Of a stretch of DNA of 64,000 nucleotides, positions 48,497 through 56,857 are shown one piece after another (the first letter of the stretch is position 1; each line of letters opens with the position of its first letter). The DNA is from Immundisolibacter sp049322795 (lineage in GTDB: Bacteria; Pseudomonadota; Gammaproteobacteria; Immundisolibacterales; Immundisolibacteraceae). The notes under the pieces were generated by a model, which searched no databases, was not told where the DNA came from, and saw nothing but the letters and a program-made list of their open reading frames with translations. The stretch lies in contig JBMOQH010000005.1 in assembly GCA_049322795.1 (NCBI GenBank), positions 93,527 to 157,526 of the forward strand, in the 5' to 3' direction. A program made the translations under genes and the position numbers.

Positions 48497-49075
48497 ATGA
48501 CCCACGAGCTGCCCCCCCTGCCCTACGCCATCGACGCCCTGGCCCCCCACATCTCCAAGGAAACCCTGGAGTTCCACCACGGCAAGCACCACAAGACCTA
48601 CGTCGACAACCTGAACAAGCTCATCCCGGGCACCGAGTTCGAGAACCTGTCGCTCGAGGACATCGTGCGCAAGTCGAGCGGTGGCATCTTCAACAACGCG
48701 GCGCAGATCTGGAACCACACCTTCTACTGGAACGGTCTGGCGCCGAACGCCGGCGGCAAGCCGACGGGCGCCCTTGCGGCCGCCATCGATACGGCCTTCG
48801 GCTCGTTCGACGCCTTCAAGGAAAAGTTCAGCCAAACCGCCATCGGCACCTTCGGCTCCGGCTGGGGCTGGCTGGTCAAGAACGCAAGCGGCGGCCTTGA
48901 AGTGGTGAGCACCAGCAACGCCGGCTGCCCGCTCACCGCCGGCCAGACGCCGCTGCTGACCTGCGACGTGTGGGAGCACGCGTACTACATCGACTACCGG
49001 AACGCGCGCGCCAAGTACGTGGAGACGTTCTGGAACCTGGTGAACTGGGACTTCGTGGCCCGGAACTTCGGCTGA
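48497..49075 (+). CDS. sodB: Iron-type superoxide dismutase
   Basis: 192 residues from an ATG preceded by GAGGAG. Metal ligands fall in EFHHGKHHKTYV, NAAQIWNHTFYWN and DVWEHAYYIDYRNARAKY. The glutamine in the NAAQIWNHTF segment is the position that marks iron-type enzymes. It dismutates superoxide in the cytoplasm. A strong intrinsic terminator follows 20 bp after the stop, so it is probably monocistronic. Confidence 0.95.
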   Translation: MTHELPPLPYAIDALAPHISKETLEFHHGKHHKTYVDNLNKLIPGTEFENLSLEDIVRKSSGGIFNNAAQIWNHTFYWNGLAPNAGGKPTGALAAAIDTAFGSFDAFKEKFSQTAIGTFGSGWGWLVKNASGGLEVVSTSNAGCPLTAGQTPLLTCDVWEHAYYIDYRNARAKYVETFWNLVNWDFVARNFG

Positions 49076-49095
49076 GGCCGGGTTCCGCAGCCAAC

Positions 49096-49121
49096 AAACG
49101 GGGCGCCACGGCGCCCCGTTT
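49096..49121 (+). terminator. Intrinsic terminator of sodB
   Basis: AAACGGGGCGC-CACG-GCGCCCCGTTT, an 11-bp perfect stem with a four-base loop and a short T-run, directly after sodB and just before dsbB. Confidence 0.85.
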
Positions 49122-49139
49122 CCTGTGTGGCGCTGGCAG

Positions 49140-49643
49140 ATGTCGAGCCTGAACGCACTCACTCCCCGCGTGTGCTTCGCCCTGGGCGCCACGGCCTGTG
49201 CCGGGCTGCTCGGCTTCGGTTATTACCTGCAATTCGCTGGCGGACTCGAGCCATGTCCGCTGTGCGTGCTGCAGCGTCTGGCGTTCATGGCCTTCGGGTT
49301 GATCGCCCTGCTCGGCGTGTTCCTCGCCCGCGGGCGCATCGCAACCCGCCTGCTGGCTGGCCTGGCGCTGCTGGCCGCCGTCCTCGGCGCGGCAATCGCC
49401 GGTCGGCAGGTGTGGCTGCAGTCATTGCCCGCCGACCAGGTGCCGGCCTGCGGCCCCGGGCTCGACTACATGGTGCAGAACTTTCCGCTGCTGAAGACGC
49501 TGTCCATGGTGCTGCGCGGCTCGGGCGAATGCGCCGAGAATGTGTGGCAGTTTCTCGGGCTCGGCATCGCCGCCTGGGCGCTGGTGTGGTTCGTGCTGCT
49601 GGCAGCGCTGTCGGTTTACCTTGTGCTGCGCCCCTCGCGCTGA
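49140..49643 (+). CDS. dsbB: Disulfide bond formation protein DsbB
   Basis: 167 residues with four membrane helices. The first periplasmic loop carries the redox pair as CPLC in EPCPLCVLQRL; the second loop has the other pair (Cys in PACGPG and in GSGEC). DsbB reoxidises DsbA and passes electrons to quinones in the inner membrane. The start ATG (MSSLNALTPR) lies 18 bp past the sodB terminator, so its promoter is not obvious and read-through is possible. Confidence 0.93.
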   Translation: MSSLNALTPRVCFALGATACAGLLGFGYYLQFAGGLEPCPLCVLQRLAFMAFGLIALLGVFLARGRIATRLLAGLALLAAVLGAAIAGRQVWLQSLPADQVPACGPGLDYMVQNFPLLKTLSMVLRGSGECAENVWQFLGLGIAAWALVWFVLLAALSVYLVLRPSR

Positions 49644-49681
49644 CACCCGTTGAAAAAGCAAATCCCGAGGAGGAGAACCCC

Positions 49682-50674
49682 ATGAAGATCGACTGCTTCA
49701 CCCACGTGATGCCGAAGCCCTACATCGAGCGCCTGAGCGCCGCGCTGAAGGACTTCTATCTCGGCGATCTGCCCAAGAAGATTCCGGAGATGGTCGACAT
49801 CCGCCCGCGCCTGGACATGATGGACCGGCTCGGCATCGACCAGCAGGTGTTCACCATCGCCACACCGCCCATCGAGGAGGTGGTGACCGATCCCAGGCTC
49901 GCGGCCGAACTGGCCGGCGTCGCCAACGACGCCATCGCCGAGATGGCCGCGGAGCGCCCGGATCGGTTCCTCGCGGTCGGCACCATCGCCATGAACAACA
50001 TGGACGCCGCCGTGCGCGAGGCCGAGCGGGCCATCAAGCAGCTCGGCATGAAGGGCATCCTCATCTACAGCAACTGCCAGGGCCGCGCCATCGACGCGCC
50101 CGAGTTCATGGACTTCTACGCCCTGATGGCCGAACTCGACCTGCCCATCTGGCTGCACCCGGCACGCACGCCGATGCGCCCGGACTACGTGGACGAGGAC
50201 CGCAGCAAGTACGCCATGTGGCAGATCTTCGGCTGGCCGTTCGAGACCAGCATGGCCATGACGCGGCTGATCTTCGCCGGCGTGCTGGACCGCCACCCGA
50301 ACCTCAAGATCATCACCCACCACGCCGGGGCGATGATTCCCTACTTCGACAAGCGCATCGAGTACGTCTACCCGCTGTTCGAATCCCTGGGCCAGATGGG
50401 CGACGCCCTCGACCGCCTGCAAAAACCGCTGATCGAGTACTACCGCATGTTCTACAACGACACGGCGGTGATGGGCTCGGTGGGCGGCATGCACGCGGCG
50501 TATGCGTTCTTTGGCGCCGACAAGCTGCTGTTCGGCACCGACACACCGTTCGATACCAAGGGCGGCGCGCTGTTCACGTCGGACACCGTGTTCAGCATCG
50601 ACGCGCTGCCGATTCCGCCGGCCGAGAAGGCGGCGATCTATGCCGGCAACCTCAAGCGTCTGCTGAAGATTTAA
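49682..50674 (+). CDS. Amidohydrolase-2 family protein (decarboxylase-like)
   Basis: 330 residues from an ATG with GAGGAGGAG upstream. It fits the ACMSD/gamma-resorcylate decarboxylase branch: IDCFTHVMP at the N-terminus replaces the usual HxH, then LPIWLHPARTP, LKIITHHAGAMIPYF and the catalytic FGTDTPFD with its aspartate. Enzymes of this group decarboxylate or hydrolyse aromatic and dicarboxylic ring-cleavage products. It is 38 bp after dsbB. A role in aromatic degradation is supported by the downstream dioxygenases but the substrate is unknown. Confidence 0.8.
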   Translation: MKIDCFTHVMPKPYIERLSAALKDFYLGDLPKKIPEMVDIRPRLDMMDRLGIDQQVFTIATPPIEEVVTDPRLAAELAGVANDAIAEMAAERPDRFLAVGTIAMNNMDAAVREAERAIKQLGMKGILIYSNCQGRAIDAPEFMDFYALMAELDLPIWLHPARTPMRPDYVDEDRSKYAMWQIFGWPFETSMAMTRLIFAGVLDRHPNLKIITHHAGAMIPYFDKRIEYVYPLFESLGQMGDALDRLQKPLIEYYRMFYNDTAVMGSVGGMHAAYAFFGADKLLFGTDTPFDTKGGALFTSDTVFSIDALPIPPAEKAAIYAGNLKRLLKI

Positions 50675-50687
50675 CGGCGACGAAGGC

Positions 50688-50714
50688 GCCCGGCCGGTCA
50701 GTTGCCGGCCGGGC
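50688..50714. terminator. Strong hairpin after the amidohydrolase gene
   Basis: GCCCGGCCGG-TCAGTTG-CCGGCCGGGC, a nearly perfect 9-10 bp GC stem 13 bp after the stop codon. There is no T-run, so it may be a transcript-stabilising hairpin rather than a classical terminator. Confidence 0.5.
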
Positions 50715-50737
50715 GGCAGGGACGCCTCAGGTCAGGG

Positions 50738-50826
50738 GGAAGGCGGCTTCGCTGCGAACCACCCTTCGGCCCGGGGGCGGGCCTCCCACAAGTGATCCCG
50801 TGGGAGCGGCGCCCCCGCCGCGAATC
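50738..50826. repeat. REP/BIME-like inverted pair
   Basis: Two related GC-rich modules face each other: GGGGGCGGGCCTCCCAC and GTGGGAGCGGCGCCCCC, around AAGTGATCCC. The outer parts (GCGGCTTCGCTGCGAA and GCCGCGAATCG) are also similar. The GTGGGAGCGGC...CCGCGAAT pattern resembles REP sequences of pseudomonads and xanthomonads. It lies between two convergent genes, the usual REP location. Confidence 0.55.
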
Positions 50827-50873
50827 GTTCGACTCGACCATTCGATCGCTGAGCGCAGCGACCACGAAGTTGG

Positions 50874-52010
50874 TCAAGCCGCATTCGGGAAGCCGAACAC
50901 CCTGGCCACGTTCCCGTACACCATCTTGCGGGTCTCATCTGCCGGGCAGCCGGCGAAGTCTCGCCCCACCTGCCGGCGCGAGAACGGCCACACGCCTTCG
51001 GTGTGCGGGTAGTCCGAGCCCCACATGATGTTGTCGACGCCGATGATGTCGCGCGTGCGCACGCCGGCGCGGTCGTCCTCGAAGGTGGCGAAGAAGTTGC
51101 GCCGGAAGTAGGTGCTGGGCGCCTCCTCCAGACGCGGTTTCATCCAGCCCTTGTGGTCGTGCCACCAGTGGTCCATGAGATCGAGCACGGCGGCGATCCA
51201 GCCGATGCCGCCCTCGACCAGCGACCATTTCATGCGCGGGAAGCGCATCGGCGCGCCGCCCCAGATCACCAGGTTCAGCGGCTCGGCCAGCTGCTGGAAC
51301 TTGCCGCCGCAGACCAGCGCGCCGCTGGCCCCCGGCCCGCGGATGTGCGCCGGGAAAGTCGTGCCGCCGAGGTGGAAGGTGCACATCACGCCCATCTGCT
51401 CCAGCCGCGCCCACAGGCCGTCCCACACCGGCTGGTTGTAGGGCTGCGCGGTGTTGGTGGCCGGCAGCATCACGGCTGCCAGACCCAGCTTGCCGATGGC
51501 GCGCTCGGCCTCGGCAACGATCCGCTCGATCGGTCCCTTGCCGGGCAGCAGCGCGGCGCCCTTCAGGCGCGTCGGGTGCGCGGCGCAGAACTCGGCCAGC
51601 CAGTCGTTGTAGGTCTGGCACACGGCGAGTTCGTAGTCCGCATCCGGCGTGTCACACACGAACAGACCGACGCCGGGATAGATCACCTCGCCGCTGACGC
51701 CGTCGAGGTTCTGATCCTTCAGGCGCGCGTCCGGGTCCCAGCCGCCGGGACGGGTGTCCTCGTAGCGGAAATCGGTGATCTTCGGAATCTCCACGCCGCG
51801 TGCCTTGAACTCGATCATCGGCCCCTCGAAGGCCAGCGGGCGGGGCTTCAGGCCATCCACGATCATGCTGTCGCCGAGGCCTTCGATCGCTTCGATGCGC
51901 GGCGCGCGGTCGCGCCAGCGGACATCCATGCGCGTCAGCCACAGGTCGCGCGGCTCGACCACGTGCGAGTCGGCGGACAGCAACGGGCCCTGGTATGGGG
52001 TATCGGACAT
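50874..52010 (-). CDS. Amidohydrolase-2 family protein
   Basis: 378 residues from MSDTPYQGPLLSADSHVVEP; longer frames upstream enter the SDR gene. The N-terminal LLSADSHVVEP carries the HxxE/HxH-region histidine, MCTFHLGGTTFP the central histidine, and IMWGSDYPHTEGVWP the catalytic aspartate. This larger amidohydrolase-2 type is common in aromatic and xenobiotic degradation clusters. It is not closely similar to the other amidohydrolase of the window. It ends the minus-strand run that starts with the dioxygenase genes. Confidence 0.8.
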   Translation of the reverse strand: MSDTPYQGPLLSADSHVVEPRDLWLTRMDVRWRDRAPRIEAIEGLGDSMIVDGLKPRPLAFEGPMIEFKARGVEIPKITDFRYEDTRPGGWDPDARLKDQNLDGVSGEVIYPGVGLFVCDTPDADYELAVCQTYNDWLAEFCAAHPTRLKGAALLPGKGPIERIVAEAERAIGKLGLAAVMLPATNTAQPYNQPVWDGLWARLEQMGVMCTFHLGGTTFPAHIRGPGASGALVCGGKFQQLAEPLNLVIWGGAPMRFPRMKWSLVEGGIGWIAAVLDLMDHWWHDHKGWMKPRLEEAPSTYFRRNFFATFEDDRAGVRTRDIIGVDNIMWGSDYPHTEGVWPFSRRQVGRDFAGCPADETRKMVYGNVARVFGFPNAA

Positions 52011-52030
52011 GGTCGGTTTCTCCTGCGTGT

Positions 52031-52933
52031 TCAGACCGGGTCGAAATGGGCGGGACGCGGCATCAGCCAGGTCTCGCCCCAGAAACGTCCGCCGCCGTCC
52101 ACCACCAGCGTCTCGCCGGTGATGAATCGGGCCGCGGGGCTTGCCAGATAGGCGCAGGCCTCGGCGATGTCGTGCCCATCGCCCAGCATGCGCATGGGAT
52201 TCGCGTTGTAGAACTGGTTCAGACGTTCCGGCGGGTATTGCGCAAAGCCGCTGCTCTCGATGGCGCCCGGCGCCACGCAATTGACCCGGATGCGATGCGG
52301 CGCCCACTCCACCGCCAGCGTGCGGGCGAGGTTCATCACCGCCGCCCGCGCGGCGCTCGAGTGGGCGATGCTCGGCATGCCACGGAAGTTGTCGAGCACG
52401 ATGCTGATGACGTTGCCGGGCGCGTCGCGCTCGCGCCAGGCGCGCGCGGCCGCCTGCGTCACGTACCAGGTGCCGTTGAGGTTGGTGTCGACGACGGCGT
52501 TCCAGCCGCGCGGGCTCACGTCCATGGCCGGCTGCGCAAACTGCCCGCCGGCGTTGTTGACCAGCACGTCCAGGCGCCCGAAACGCTGCCAGGTGCGCTC
52601 GATCAGCGCCTCGACCTGCTGCGGGTCACGGATGGTCATGGCCTGCGCATCGGCATCGGCGCCGAGTTCACGCAGCAGGCAAAGCGTTTCCTCGAGCGGT
52701 TCCGGTCGCCGTCCGCAGATCATCAGCGATGCGCCGAGGCGTGCGAACAGCACCGCGATCGCCTTGCCGATGCCCGTGCCGGCGCCGGTGACCAGCACGG
52801 TCTGGCCGGCGAACAGGTCGGGCCGGAACACGGTCGGACGGGTCAGCAGCGCATCGTCGTCCAGACCAAACGACGCGCGCGTGGACAGATCATCAAACAA
52901 GGACGGCCTCCTCGCGGCGGGCGGCCGATCCAT
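52031..52933 (-). CDS. SDR oxidoreductase resembling trans-2-enoyl-CoA reductase (PECR type)
   Basis: 300 residues. NAD(P) binding is at VLVTGAGTGIGKAIA and NNAGG is intact. Instead of YxxxK the active-site helix reads AHSSAARAAVMNLARTLAVE, without tyrosine and with arginine in place of lysine. This pattern is known from peroxisomal trans-2-enoyl-CoA reductase and 2,4-dienoyl-CoA reductase relatives, which points to an enoyl-CoA substrate rather than an alcohol. About 40 N-terminal residues precede the fold. It lies 20 bp upstream of the 378-residue amidohydrolase gene. Confidence 0.75.
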   Translation of the reverse strand: MDRPPAARRPSLFDDLSTRASFGLDDDALLTRPTVFRPDLFAGQTVLVTGAGTGIGKAIAVLFARLGASLMICGRRPEPLEETLCLLRELGADADAQAMTIRDPQQVEALIERTWQRFGRLDVLVNNAGGQFAQPAMDVSPRGWNAVVDTNLNGTWYVTQAAARAWRERDAPGNVISIVLDNFRGMPSIAHSSAARAAVMNLARTLAVEWAPHRIRVNCVAPGAIESSGFAQYPPERLNQFYNANPMRMLGDGHDIAEACAYLASPAARFITGETLVVDGGGRFWGETWLMPRPAHFDPV

Positions 52934-53032
52934 GGCCGGACAGGCCGTGCCTCCCGGATGGGGGGCGCGGCACTGGTTGAACGTTCGTTCGGTTATTTTA
53001 CCCGCGAGTACCGCTATCGCGGCAAGCGATCG

Positions 53033-53647
53033 TCAGGCCTTGGCGCTTGGCCGCGCCGACACTGCCGCGTGCCAGCGCGCGAGATGCGGCCGCTCGTCAA
53101 CCGCGCGGATCCCGCTGACGCGGCCGAAATCAATGCCGCACACGGCGGTGATGTCGGCCACGGTGTAGCGCTCGCCGGCGATGAACGGCCGGCCGTCGGC
53201 GAGTTCCGAATCGAGCCAGTCGAGATTCTTCAGCGCCCGTTCGCGCGAGACCTCGCCGAATTCCGGCACCTGCGCGTGCTTGCCCTTGAAGAAGGGGTGA
53301 ATGTGCCGGAACACGTAGGCGATCGGCCAAAGAATCTCGAACTCCATGCGCCGGTTCCACATCTCGACCCGCGCCGCGTCGATGCCGGGCTCACCGAACA
53401 ATTTCGGTTCCGGCTGCAAGTGCTCGAAATAACGACAAATCGCTATCGAGTCGCTGAGGTGGCTGCCGTCGTCAAGCTCCAGCACCGGCACCTGCGCCAG
53501 TGGGTTGCGGCGCAGGAACTCGGGCGTGAGGATGTCGCCATCGGCGATGCTCACGGGCACGAACTCGACGTCCGTGATCCCCTTCTCGGCCAGGAACACC
53601 CGAACCCGGCGCGGGTTGGGTGCCACGCGGTCTTCGTAGATTTTCAC
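53033..53647 (-). CDS. Glutathione S-transferase
   Basis: 204 residues from a GTG that overlaps the stop of the upstream universal stress gene (GTGA). The N-terminal thioredoxin-like domain reads KIYEDRVAPNPRRVRVFLAEKG, with NPLAQVPVLELDDGSHLSDSIAICRYFE containing the conserved cis-Pro and the Ser/Asp glutathione contacts. A helical C-terminal domain has FIAGERYTVADITAV. Substrate is unknown; the setting among aromatic-degradation genes suggests detoxification. Confidence 0.87.
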   Translation of the reverse strand: MKIYEDRVAPNPRRVRVFLAEKGITDVEFVPVSIADGDILTPEFLRRNPLAQVPVLELDDGSHLSDSIAICRYFEHLQPEPKLFGEPGIDAARVEMWNRRMEFEILWPIAYVFRHIHPFFKGKHAQVPEFGEVSRERALKNLDWLDSELADGRPFIAGERYTVADITAVCGIDFGRVSGIRAVDERPHLARWHAAVSARPSAKA

Positions 53648-54087
53648 GCCGTGGGCTCGGGCAGCACCAGCACCGCGCACGGCGCGTGCTGCACCACCTT
53701 GGCCGACACCGACGGACTGAACACCCGCTCCAGCAGCGAACGCGGGCGGGTCTCCAGGACGATCAGGTCGACGTTGTGCTCACGTGCCAGCGACACGATG
53801 CCCTCCCCGGCATCGTCCACCCGCGCCAGCGCCTGGTGCGGCAGATCACCCAGTTCGTCGGCGATCACCGCACCGAGCTCGCCCTCCAGGCGGTTGCGAA
53901 TTTCGTCGATGTTCTCCAGCCGGAAACCGATCTGTTCCATATGCCCCGGCTCGGGTGACACGTAGGCAAGAATGAGCCGGCTGCCCAGTTCGCGGGCCAT
54001 CTGCCCGGCTGCGCGCAGCGCGATGCGTGCGGGCCGCTCGGCGGTGAGCGGCACCATGATCGTCTTGGGGGCGAGTGAGTTGTGCAT
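53644..54087 (-). CDS. Universal stress protein family (UspA) protein
   Basis: 147 residues from MHNSLAPKTIMVPLTAE, preceded by AAGGAC. The UspA fold is recognisable by TIMVPLTAERPARIALRAA, DLIVLETRPRS and SVSAKVVQHAPCAVLVLP. The glycine-rich ATP-binding loop of ATP-type Usps (GxxGxxxxxxGS) is not clear, since SPSVSAKV replaces it. It probably acts as a cytoplasmic stress-binding protein. It is translationally coupled to the GST and lies 35 bp after the SDR gene. Confidence 0.82.
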   Translation of the reverse strand: MHNSLAPKTIMVPLTAERPARIALRAAGQMARELGSRLILAYVSPEPGHMEQIGFRLENIDEIRNRLEGELGAVIADELGDLPHQALARVDDAGEGIVSLAREHNVDLIVLETRPRSLLERVFSPSVSAKVVQHAPCAVLVLPEPTA

Positions 54088-54122
54088 CGTCGAGAAGTCC
54101 TTTCCGAGTAATTGACGTCCGA

Positions 54123-54917
54123 TCATCCGGCCATCGAGTAGCCGCCGCTGACCGACAGCACCTGTCCGGTGACGTGGCCCGCGACCCGGTCCGAGGCGAG
54201 GAACAACACGGCGTTGGCGATGTCCTGCGGCTTGCCGATTTTCTTCAGCGGCAGTGCCTTGGCAACTTTTTCGAGCTGCTCATCCGTGAACATGGCGCTC
54301 TTGTTGGCCCACATGCTGGCGGCACCGACCTCGGCCGGATCGTCCGGAATGGTGACGCCGGGGCACACGACATTGCAGCGCACGCCAAAGCGGCCGTTTT
54401 CCCGGGCGATGGTTTTCATGAAGCTGTTGATGGCCGCCTTCACGCCGCCGTACACCGCTTCGCGCGGCTCACCCTGGCGGCTGGCATCCGAGCTGATCGA
54501 CACGATTGCCCCGCCGCCGGACTTCAACATGGTGTCCAGCGCCGAGCGCGTGCAATTGAGCACACCCACGTAGTTGATGCGGATGATCTTGTCCCAGAAC
54601 TCGGGCGTGGTCTCGGTAAAGAACATCAGCTGATCCCAGCCGACCGCGTTGACCAGCACCTTGACTGGCCCGTAGGCCGATTCGGCCGTGGCAAACAGGC
54701 GCTGCACCTGGGCAAGGTCGGTCACGTCCGTGGCGACTACCTGCGCCGACCCACCCAGGGCGCGCGCCGCGTCGGCTACCCGGCCAGCCTGTTCGGCATC
54801 GATGTCGCCGATCGTCACCCGCGCCCCTTCGGCGGCAAAGCCGAGCGCGATGGCGCGACCGATGTTGGACGCCGCCCCGGTGACGACGACACTCATTCCT
54901 GCGTAACCCAGATCCAC
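54123..54917 (-). CDS. Short-chain dehydrogenase/reductase
   Basis: 264 residues with the classical SDR set: VVVTGAASNIGRAIA, the NAVG variant of NNAG, catalytic Ser in SISSDAS, and YxxxK in VYGGVKAAINSF. C-terminal VTGQVLSVSGGYSMAG is typical of the family. The overall pattern resembles 2-hydroxycyclohexanecarboxyl-CoA dehydrogenase (BadH-like) and 3-hydroxyacyl-CoA type enzymes. The asparagine-alanine-valine-glycine change is a small variant. A role in ring-degradation steps is inferred from neighbours. Confidence 0.83.
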   Translation of the reverse strand: MDLGYAGMSVVVTGAASNIGRAIALGFAAEGARVTIGDIDAEQAGRVADAARALGGSAQVVATDVTDLAQVQRLFATAESAYGPVKVLVNAVGWDQLMFFTETTPEFWDKIIRINYVGVLNCTRSALDTMLKSGGGAIVSISSDASRQGEPREAVYGGVKAAINSFMKTIARENGRFGVRCNVVCPGVTIPDDPAEVGAASMWANKSAMFTDEQLEKVAKALPLKKIGKPQDIANAVLFLASDRVAGHVTGQVLSVSGGYSMAG

Positions 54918-55022
54918 CCTGTCTCTCCTTGAGTCGTTGTTGATGCTTCACTTGCAGTGTCATGCAATACACGATGGTCGGCAAGCACAATCGCCCCGAC
55001 CAGCATGCCGATACGGCGCTGC

Positions 55023-55616
55023 TCAAGCACGCCGTGGCGGTGCCGTCACGCCGGCGGTCAGCACGAGCCGCATCGCCTCCTGCGCCGGCAGGTCGAGCGG
55101 CGTGATGCTCTCGCGCGGCACCAGCAACGTATAGCCACCAATCTGGTAGCTCATCGGCAGATACACGGCCACGCGGCCCTCGCGCCGGTCGGGCGGCGCG
55201 AGGTTACCCACCTCGTCGCGGGTGATGAAACCAACCGCGCCGATCTCGGGCGTCAGCGCCACGTGCACCACGCGCCCCATGCGGTCCTGCCCGCCGCCGG
55301 TCAGCAAGGCCGACAGATCCCGCACGCCGCCGAACACGGTCTTGACGATCGGTATGCGCTCCATTGCCCGCTCGGTCATGCGCACCAGACCGCCGAACAG
55401 CCACGCATCGGTCATGAGGCCGGCCACAAAGACCAGCACCAGCGCCGCCGCCAGCCCCATGCCGGGTCGATACACCCCCGCCGGAAGCACCGCCCGCAAC
55501 GCGACCCCTAGGGACTGCTCGCCCGTCGTCGCCAGCCACCACAGCAGATACAGCGTCACCGCCACCGGCAGCACCGTGGCAAGGCCTTTCAGCAGGATGT
55601 TTCGCAGCACGCGCAT
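55023..55616 (-). CDS. DUF502-family inner-membrane protein
   Basis: 197 residues from MRVLRNILLKGLATVLPVAVTLYLLWWLA. Two membrane segments (about 7-29 and 54-75) flank a short loop, followed by a cytoplasmic beta-rich domain with RIPIVKTVFGGVRDLSALL and VAVYLPMSYQIGGYTLLVPRESI. This is the DUF502 layout; function is unknown. It follows the 203-residue membrane protein by 16 bp, so the two form a unit. Confidence 0.82.
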   Translation of the reverse strand: MRVLRNILLKGLATVLPVAVTLYLLWWLATTGEQSLGVALRAVLPAGVYRPGMGLAAALVLVFVAGLMTDAWLFGGLVRMTERAMERIPIVKTVFGGVRDLSALLTGGGQDRMGRVVHVALTPEIGAVGFITRDEVGNLAPPDRREGRVAVYLPMSYQIGGYTLLVPRESITPLDLPAQEAMRLVLTAGVTAPPRRA

Positions 55617-55632
55617 CACGTAGCCCTCGGTT

Positions 55633-56244
55633 TCAGGTATCCGGCGGATCACCCGGCGAGGCGCGGCCTCCCGGCCTGCGTTTCTCCATGCGTCGGCGCA
55701 GGATGGGCAGCTCTCGCCGGTAGGCCTCGGCATCGCCGTAAGGCACGAACTGGCCGTACTGCCGGTGTGGCGCGTTCACGCGGGCAGCGTGGCGCACCGG
55801 GCACCAGTACTGCTCCGTGCGCCCGGCAATCTCGCGCGCGTAAGCCAGCAGGCCATTTGCGTAGGCGCAGTAATCGCAGTTGAGCTTCTCGATGAGGTTC
55901 AGGTAACCGAGGCGCCGACGGTCGAAGGCGAAGAATGTGCCGCGACGCACCCGCTCGATACCCCAGGCCCGGAAACACGTCTGCTGGAAGACAGTCAGCG
56001 CCAGGTCCAGCAGCGCCAGCGGCACGATCAGGCCATAGATCACGGGCGCGGTCAGCAGATGCGCCGGCCGGGCACTGAGCAGATACGGCAACAGACGCGT
56101 GCGCAGGGCCTCCTGGCTGGCACGAAGCCGCACGCCCTTCTCGGCAACCCGCTGGGCGAACTCCGTGCGCAGGCGCTCGGCCTCCGCCTCCAGCTCCTGT
56201 TCGAGCTCCCGCAGGCGAGCACGCAACTCATCGAATCGGGACAT
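55633..56244 (-). CDS. Conserved membrane protein with CDYC motif
   Basis: 203 residues. A short coiled coil (residues 1-45) precedes one or two hydrophobic segments (LTAPVIYGLIVPLALLDLALTVF). It is followed by LNLIEKLNCDYCAYANGLLAYAREI and a later YWCPVRHA, giving three cysteines that could bind metal or a cofactor. No named family comes to mind. It is the first gene after the dioxygenase terminator and likely has its own promoter, with the DUF502 gene downstream. Confidence 0.65.
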   Translation of the reverse strand: MSRFDELRARLRELEQELEAEAERLRTEFAQRVAEKGVRLRASQEALRTRLLPYLLSARPAHLLTAPVIYGLIVPLALLDLALTVFQQTCFRAWGIERVRRGTFFAFDRRRLGYLNLIEKLNCDYCAYANGLLAYAREIAGRTEQYWCPVRHAARVNAPHRQYGQFVPYGDAEAYRRELPILRRRMEKRRPGGRASPGDPPDT

Positions 56245-56295
56245 GACCGGGCGACCTGAAGCGGGGGTCGCACTATTGTCGGGCAGCCCAATGAT

Positions 56296-56332
56296 AAAAG
56301 CCCGCCCGGGATGACTCCGGGGCGGGCTTTTT
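56296..56332 (-). terminator. Intrinsic terminator of the dioxygenase operon
   Basis: The stem AAAGCCCGCCCCGG/CCGGGCGGGCTTTT closes a short loop and is followed by T residues on the minus strand; it also works on the plus strand. It lies 22 bp after the stop of the left beta subunit. Confidence 0.9.
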
Positions 56333-56353
56333 CAGCGCCGGCGAGCGCCGGCG

Positions 56354-56857
56354 TCACACGTTGAACACGTCCATCTGGCGCGGGATGACGTCGTTGCAGA
56401 CCACGATGTACTTCTCACGGATCAGCAGCGTCTCGCCGGCCCGTGACAGGCGGTAGCGGTAGTGGCCGAAGAACATGTCGGTGCGCTGTTCCTCGTGCTT
56501 GTAGGTGTTGACCTGGAAGTTGGCGGTGGCGGTCACCTCGTCGGCGGTCGCCTCGCGCAGGCGGATGTTGGTCACGAAGTGGCGTGTGCGCGGCAGGCGA
56601 AGCAGCGATGACGACAACCCGGACTCGATGCGCCACACGCGGTCGGCCAGCCGGTCGCGGTTGCCGCAGTAGATGAGCGAGATCTCGCCCCGGGGGTTGT
56701 CGATCAGCACGTCGTCGTCGTCCCAGGACGGCGCCCAGTAGACGGCATCGTCCTGGTACAGCGCCAGCCAGTCGTGCCAGCGCCGCTCGTCCAGACAATC
56801 GGCCTCCTCCAGCAGCAGCTCGGTGATGGCTTCCTTCAGCATCGGATCAGGCCGCAT
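56354..56857 (-). CDS. Ring-hydroxylating dioxygenase beta subunit (left pair)
   Basis: 167 residues, the normal size. It has the NTF2-like beta-subunit fold with ACLD-type start EADCLDERRWHDWLALYQDDAVYW, WRIESGLSSSLLRLPRTRHFV and the terminal VICNDVIPRQMDVFNV-like end. It pairs with the alpha subunit to form the hexameric oxygenase; it has no metal centre. Its start overlaps the alpha stop by 11 bp. It is clearly paralogous to the beta subunit at 58324. Confidence 0.9.
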   Translation of the reverse strand: MRPDPMLKEAITELLLEEADCLDERRWHDWLALYQDDAVYWAPSWDDDDVLIDNPRGEISLIYCGNRDRLADRVWRIESGLSSSLLRLPRTRHFVTNIRLREATADEVTATANFQVNTYKHEEQRTDMFFGHYRYRLSRAGETLLIREKYIVVCNDVIPRQMDVFNV

